A DNA stretch of 64,000 nt from Saxidomus purpurata (lineage: Eukaryota > Mollusca > Bivalvia > Venerida > Veneridae), in NCBI GenBank assembly GCA_022818135.1, contig JAFMSR010000017.1, positions 11,856,561 through 11,920,560 of the forward strand, in the 5' to 3' direction. Below, piece by piece: positions 59,401-64,000 of this stretch; within the stretch, counting starts at the first letter, position 1; every line of letters begins with the position of its first letter. The notes under the pieces were generated by a model that was not told where the DNA came from, searched no databases, and was given only the letters and a program-made list of their open reading frames with translations. The position numbers were made by a program, and so were the translations under genes.

Positions 59401-62400
59401 AAGGTAAGTCTTAATAATCTGTTGGGACCCCGTAGTAAGGTGAGCTAATTAGAATAAAAATGCTGTTACAGATGAGATGAATCAAACATTACATGTTATA
59501 TTAGATCATACAAAGGATCGAGGCTAATTTTTCACCATTGATATCGAAAAAACAAGCTGTCTGTCAAAAATGGTCAAGGGACTTGAAATAGTTATGTCAT
59601 AGGTTGGGGTGGACAATATAATGAAATTTCAGGATGTGCAAATCGCCACTGTATTTTCAACTGAAAAGGCATTATTTTCCTAAAAACAACGTCGTAAATG
59701 GCCAAAAAGTACGGTAAATCCAACCTTTTATTTCGTCGTTGGCTCGAATGTTCTACAAAACAACAAAAGCTTTCGATATGCCTTCAACATACGATTATAA
59801 TATGTGTACAGTGGCGCATTCTTTGCGCCCATGTAAGTTTACCATCTCACATTATATATGAGAAAAGTCGCGTTTTCTTACTCGAAGCGTTACCTTGATT
59901 CGTTAAAAACTATACCTCTTTTCATTTCGTGCACCTGATGATGACGTAGATTACGGAGCCTGTATATAGTAGTACTGTCAGTATAGTTGTCAGCGTGTAC
60001 GATAGATAAAGGTATCGCTTTTGGCGGAGCTAACTACAGAATTTGACATCAACGTCATTGTGTATGTTATGCAAACACTGTTCAAATTGAAATCTGTAGT
60101 ATATCATTATTCAGTTCAATTTGATTTATGCTCAAATTTGGCGGACGTTTAAAAGAGGTGTTCAGCTATCCCTTCCGCAACTAATGCATTGTGCGGTGCA
60201 AACCTTCACATTAAGGTCATTTTCAGAATGATTTTCTTTTATGTCCTTACCGCTAGGTTTAACAAAAAAAGTGATTATGTAAAGTATGTTTCAAAGGGAC
60301 GATGTCACTGCGTTCGGTTTCAATAGACTAAACATCAAACTGCAATCATCCACACTTAATCATATAGTGCAACAATTTAGCTAATGATTTATACCTGGGT
60401 TGATTTAAAGGTCAGTTGGCCGAAGGTTGATGCTTTCAATTTTCTTCTCATTTTGTATTTTCTTTTGTAAATGAAATCGATTGGACACATAACAACGAAC
60501 ATCTATTTACCGCATTGATACTTCTTAACAACACTGTATAATTGTTTTCGGTACAAGATGTGATGGTAGTACTAGTGTTGAAGAATACTACGCTGGTTGA
60601 CGAAAGGTTGTTGACAGGTCGTCTGATTTTATCAGTCTTATCATTATTTAAGGACAATTTAACATGGTCCAAAACAAATAGGCAAAATTGTACCCAAACA
60701 GAAACAGTCTGAAGAAAATTTAATTTAACCATTTTTAATTCTTTTTATACACAAAAATGAACTGACACACAGAGATATAAGTACATTTAATATAGTAATC
60801 CTTAACGCATTTTTATGACATATCTGAAAATATATATTCAAAAGCACATTGATATATAGTTCTCCGTCCCAAACAATGTTGTTAACTGCAAAACATCGCA
60901 ACCATTGAACAAATTCTTGTCGCTCTTGTTCGTGCATTATAACATTTAAGGAAAACATAAAATCTTCCATTAGACTAAAACTTCTCTTTTTCAAAAGTTA
61001 GTTACTATATCTGACCTTGGATATACTGATAATAATCAATATGTCTTGTCAAGTTTTAACTTACAAAAGAGGATACTAGTTGAATCAATATATTGTTCCC
61101 GGTTGTTATAGGAATTTCCAAATTTCAAAAGCGCGCAACCTAATCTGAAACTTGATCGCTAAGGATTTTCATAAATTTAACAAAAAAAGAAAACCTACTT
61201 TAGTCTATCAATAAAGATCTCTGACCCCTATATTTTCAAAACGGTGTGATCGATAAACTACCCGCCAAGTTTAAAATGGTTGTCAGGAATTTCCAAATTT
61301 TAAAAGCGCGCAACCTTACATGTATCTGAAACTTGATCACGAAGGATTTTCATTCAAACATTTCTCCACTGGAAGCCGCAATCTTGGCGATGTTGGTGGT
61401 TTTAACCGCCATAGTAGGCCGTGGAAGCCCTCTCCAGTCGCCATATTGGTGGTGCAGGTAGTTCAAAATGCCTGCGAATTAGAGCCGCCAAATATTCCCC
61501 GCCAGTCCGCCATCTTGGGTCCGGTGGTGCTGGCGTTTTAAACCGCCAAAGATGCCCGCGAGAGCCCTTTTTACCCTACTTTTATCTGTAATGACTTGAA
61601 TGCATAGCTTAAACTTTTAGGTTAAATTACAATATTTCCGAATATTCTATTATTTATGTTTTTGAGGTTATTTAGTTTGACATCAGTTATAGGGTAGATC
61701 TATGTCCCTTTTAAACGCACTGTGGCTTTTACTTTCCAAACGGTTCATCGCATAGTTCGACATTTTCAACATTACTGATTGCATCAAGCGGGGGAGAGGG
61801 GGGCATTTGTGTTTTAAAAATAGCTCTTGTTACATATAAGTAAAAGTTGATGTAAAATAGCGAAAACTGCAGTGCGAGTTGCAATGGGAACGACTTTAAT
61901 CGAACAAAACTATATCGCTTGTATTCGAAAAATAGAAATAGTCAAGAATACTGTTTGAAGGGAGACTAGTAACTTTTCAAAAACTTTCTTAGCTATTTGT
62001 TTGTCACCCTTTGAAGAACTTTATCCAGTTGCGATCTGCCTTTTTTACTTTTAAAAGCTATTTTACACCCTTAAATATTTCAATAATTTGCCCATACTCC
62101 TAAAAATACTCTAGATAATGTTATAAGCAAGATATCGTGACGTCATAGACCATGTATCGAGTGGTGAAACCACAGTTATTATCTACTGTTGTAGCACACA
62201 GATCCTACATCTACCATACCATTAAAACTACTGATTGCTGTAATATTGACACATCGCCCCCATCTTGATATCATCTGATTGCCCGTCTACACTTCTCCAT
62301 AAACTTCGAATATAACGACCCCGGATATAGCGAAATTCCGGATTATAAGGAACATTCTTTTGGGGACCGAGTATTTTCTTTCTTTATTTTATATGAAAAC

Positions 62401-63571
62401 CATATCTGTATACATGTATAACGAACTCCGGATATAAGAAACAAATTTTAATTGTCCGAAGGAATTCGTTATAAACGGAATTTACTGTACTTCTATACAT
62501 ATTTGTTTAACGGACTTCAGTACTCATGACTGGCAGTATCAAACATTAAATGAAACAATGCGTCGTACTTCACTTAAAATGTGAACGAAAAGGATTTGCC
62601 TGACCACACTAATGCTTTAACCATTAAGAGTATATATTTGTTGCCTCTGTTCTGCTGATAATATCTGACACGATAAATAGGATATATTTATTTTCACTGA
62701 TCAAAGTTATTTTTATGTTATTTTGTCAATTTAAGATCGAGGCTTTTAGTTTAATTACATTGTGCTTTTATCAGTAAATTACTAACTTGACTTACTTATA
62801 GAGGTAATTGGATGTGTTTCAAACTACGCGAGCAAGTTAGATTAATATATCGTTTAGAGTTATGAAGTATGTTTCACTTCAATTTACAATAGGCTATATG
62901 CTTTATGTGTAAAATTTTCTGTTACAAATCATTTTCTAGTAGTCTAAGATTATTTTTGTAAAATGCCAACATTTTACTGGACTTCTGTATATAAATCTTA
63001 AATGTATAATGCATTGTTACGTGTCACAACTTCATGTTCAAAGCGTAGCTACATTGTATATTGTAAATTGACTGATTCAAAATACGCTCATCACCAATGT
63101 TGACTATAGCAAGACAGTGTATTAAAGTAGGGATCAAACTTGTTACACTGAGCCAGAAAATTCATTTTGTAGTCTGGAAGTGTGTTAACTTTTGCACCAA
63201 TGATGTTGGACAAGAACTAAAATGTACATTATACAACTAGTGCAAGCTACACTCATCCACATTTATTTGTATTGTAAAGTCAGTACTTAACCGTTTACAA
63301 TGTAAACGGCTATAATAGTACCGCAATTGTTTGAATATTGTCAAATAGCCAAGGAATTAAACATGAAATACACTAATATTGTGATGTCAAGAATATGATT
63401 GGTTAGCTTAGAGTAGTGCTAGCATAAAGTGACTTTGGTGAGATAGAAATGTACATGGAATGTTGCACTTTTTGTAAGCTGTTGATTTTACTAGCTGTCG
63501 CACAATTTTCATCTACATTGAAACAGTCACCGACATTATTATCAGTAATACACCAGTAAAGTACAAATATA
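59401..63571. other. Duplicated non-coding stretch, copy 2
   Basis: Counterpart of 11898-16062, including the GC-richer insert (61335-61575), a piece of the 400-bp repeat (61575-61700) and the MITE-like segment (62296-62495). No gene recognised. Confidence 0.45.
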
Positions 63572-63574
63572 ATC

Positions 63575-64000
63575 AAAGCGCTGTGAGCGCTGAAGGCCTG
63601 GGGGCTATAGGTTAACTCCCCGAAAAACAACTTTTCACCTACGTGTTCTGCGTTGAATCTTACCTAAAGCGCGGGTCGAAATGTGCAGAGGACGAAATTC
63701 AATATATGACACAGAATGAATGATTCACAAATATATGGGTGACAGGGAAGTTTGTTTTATTATGAAATGTACGTTAAATGAAAAATAATCACATAGTCAA
63801 CATTATAAAATGTTTAAGCCAGTACAAATAATTCGATCTGCGCTTTGTACAACTTCAAGCGATATGATCTGATGATGTGGATCGAAAATTATTGTGTACC
63901 AATGACAAGACCTTGAAACAGAAATAAACAAAGCAATACCAGCAATGAAATATAAATACAGTACTGTACAATGTGTATAACAGACAAAACCAAAAATGAT
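63575..64000. repeat. Third duplicated segment (X''), cut by window end
   Basis: Matches 2027-2202 joined directly to 2895-3139, providing the empty site for the Naiad insertion at 2203-2894. Its place immediately after copy 2 shows an order Y'-X'' not seen around copy 1. Confidence 0.8.

Larger units (their letters stand above)
48264..63571. repeat. Large segmental duplication, copy 2 (Y')
   Basis: Collinear with 3746-16062. Differences from copy 1: no 4395-4883 equivalent, extra 2.97 kb at 54714-57683, Naiad fragments at 48720-48772, 50249-50286 and 52494-52821 not in copy 1, none of copy 1's at 4122 and 9822, and a longer 89-bp array. Followed at 63575 by X sequence. Confidence 0.85.

Noticed and set aside
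1..64000. tRNA, rRNA or CRISPR array
   Set aside because: None recognised on either strand. The tandem repeats have no CRISPR-like spacer structure and the sequence is eukaryotic.

Overview
The window looks like nuclear DNA of a bivalve mollusc, probably a clam. The base composition is AT-rich, the one clear host gene has introns with GT-AG borders, and several dispersed repeats are typical of bivalve genomes. Most of the 64 kb is repeats. There is no sign of bacterial or organellar sequence. A run of exactly 500 N (18734-19233) is an assembly join, so order and copy number across it are only as good as the scaffolding.

Layout: 1-1185 is a 146-bp tandem array. 2027-16062 is the first copy of a large duplicated segment; the second copy lies at 48264-63571 in the same orientation, and after it (63575-64000) the sequence found at 2027 onward starts again. 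Between the copies lie the gap, a decayed LINE (20640-22250), CAG-rich minisatellites (23131-23893), a complete six-exon failed-axon-connections (FAXC/fax-like) gene on the minus strand (24702-30033), an orphan first exon (31702-31855), a 36-bp minisatellite (33700-34190), and a roughly 2.5-kb tandem duplication (36480-38950 and 39500-41260) that carries relics of a ubiquitin-specific-protease-like sequence.

The most interesting object is a Penelope-like retroelement of the Naiad type on the minus strand (41441 to about 45286). It has an N-terminal GIY-YIG endonuclease, a CxC linker and a C-terminal reverse transcriptase with intact catalytic motifs. Its 1072-codon frame is interrupted only by three in-frame TGA codons, each at a position where I expect cysteine from related elements. 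A SECIS-like RNA fold lies directly behind the frame (42001-42064). I read this as one intact selenoprotein-coding retrotransposon. Ten shorter pieces of its 3' end are scattered through the window. Several have matching empty sites in the other copy of the large duplication, so the family moved after the duplication or allele split.

The rest is MITEs (including a TTAA-flanked family and a perfect foldback with 9-10 bp target duplications), a P-element/THAP9-like transposase relic, and tracts that look once-coding on the minus strand but that I cannot identify.
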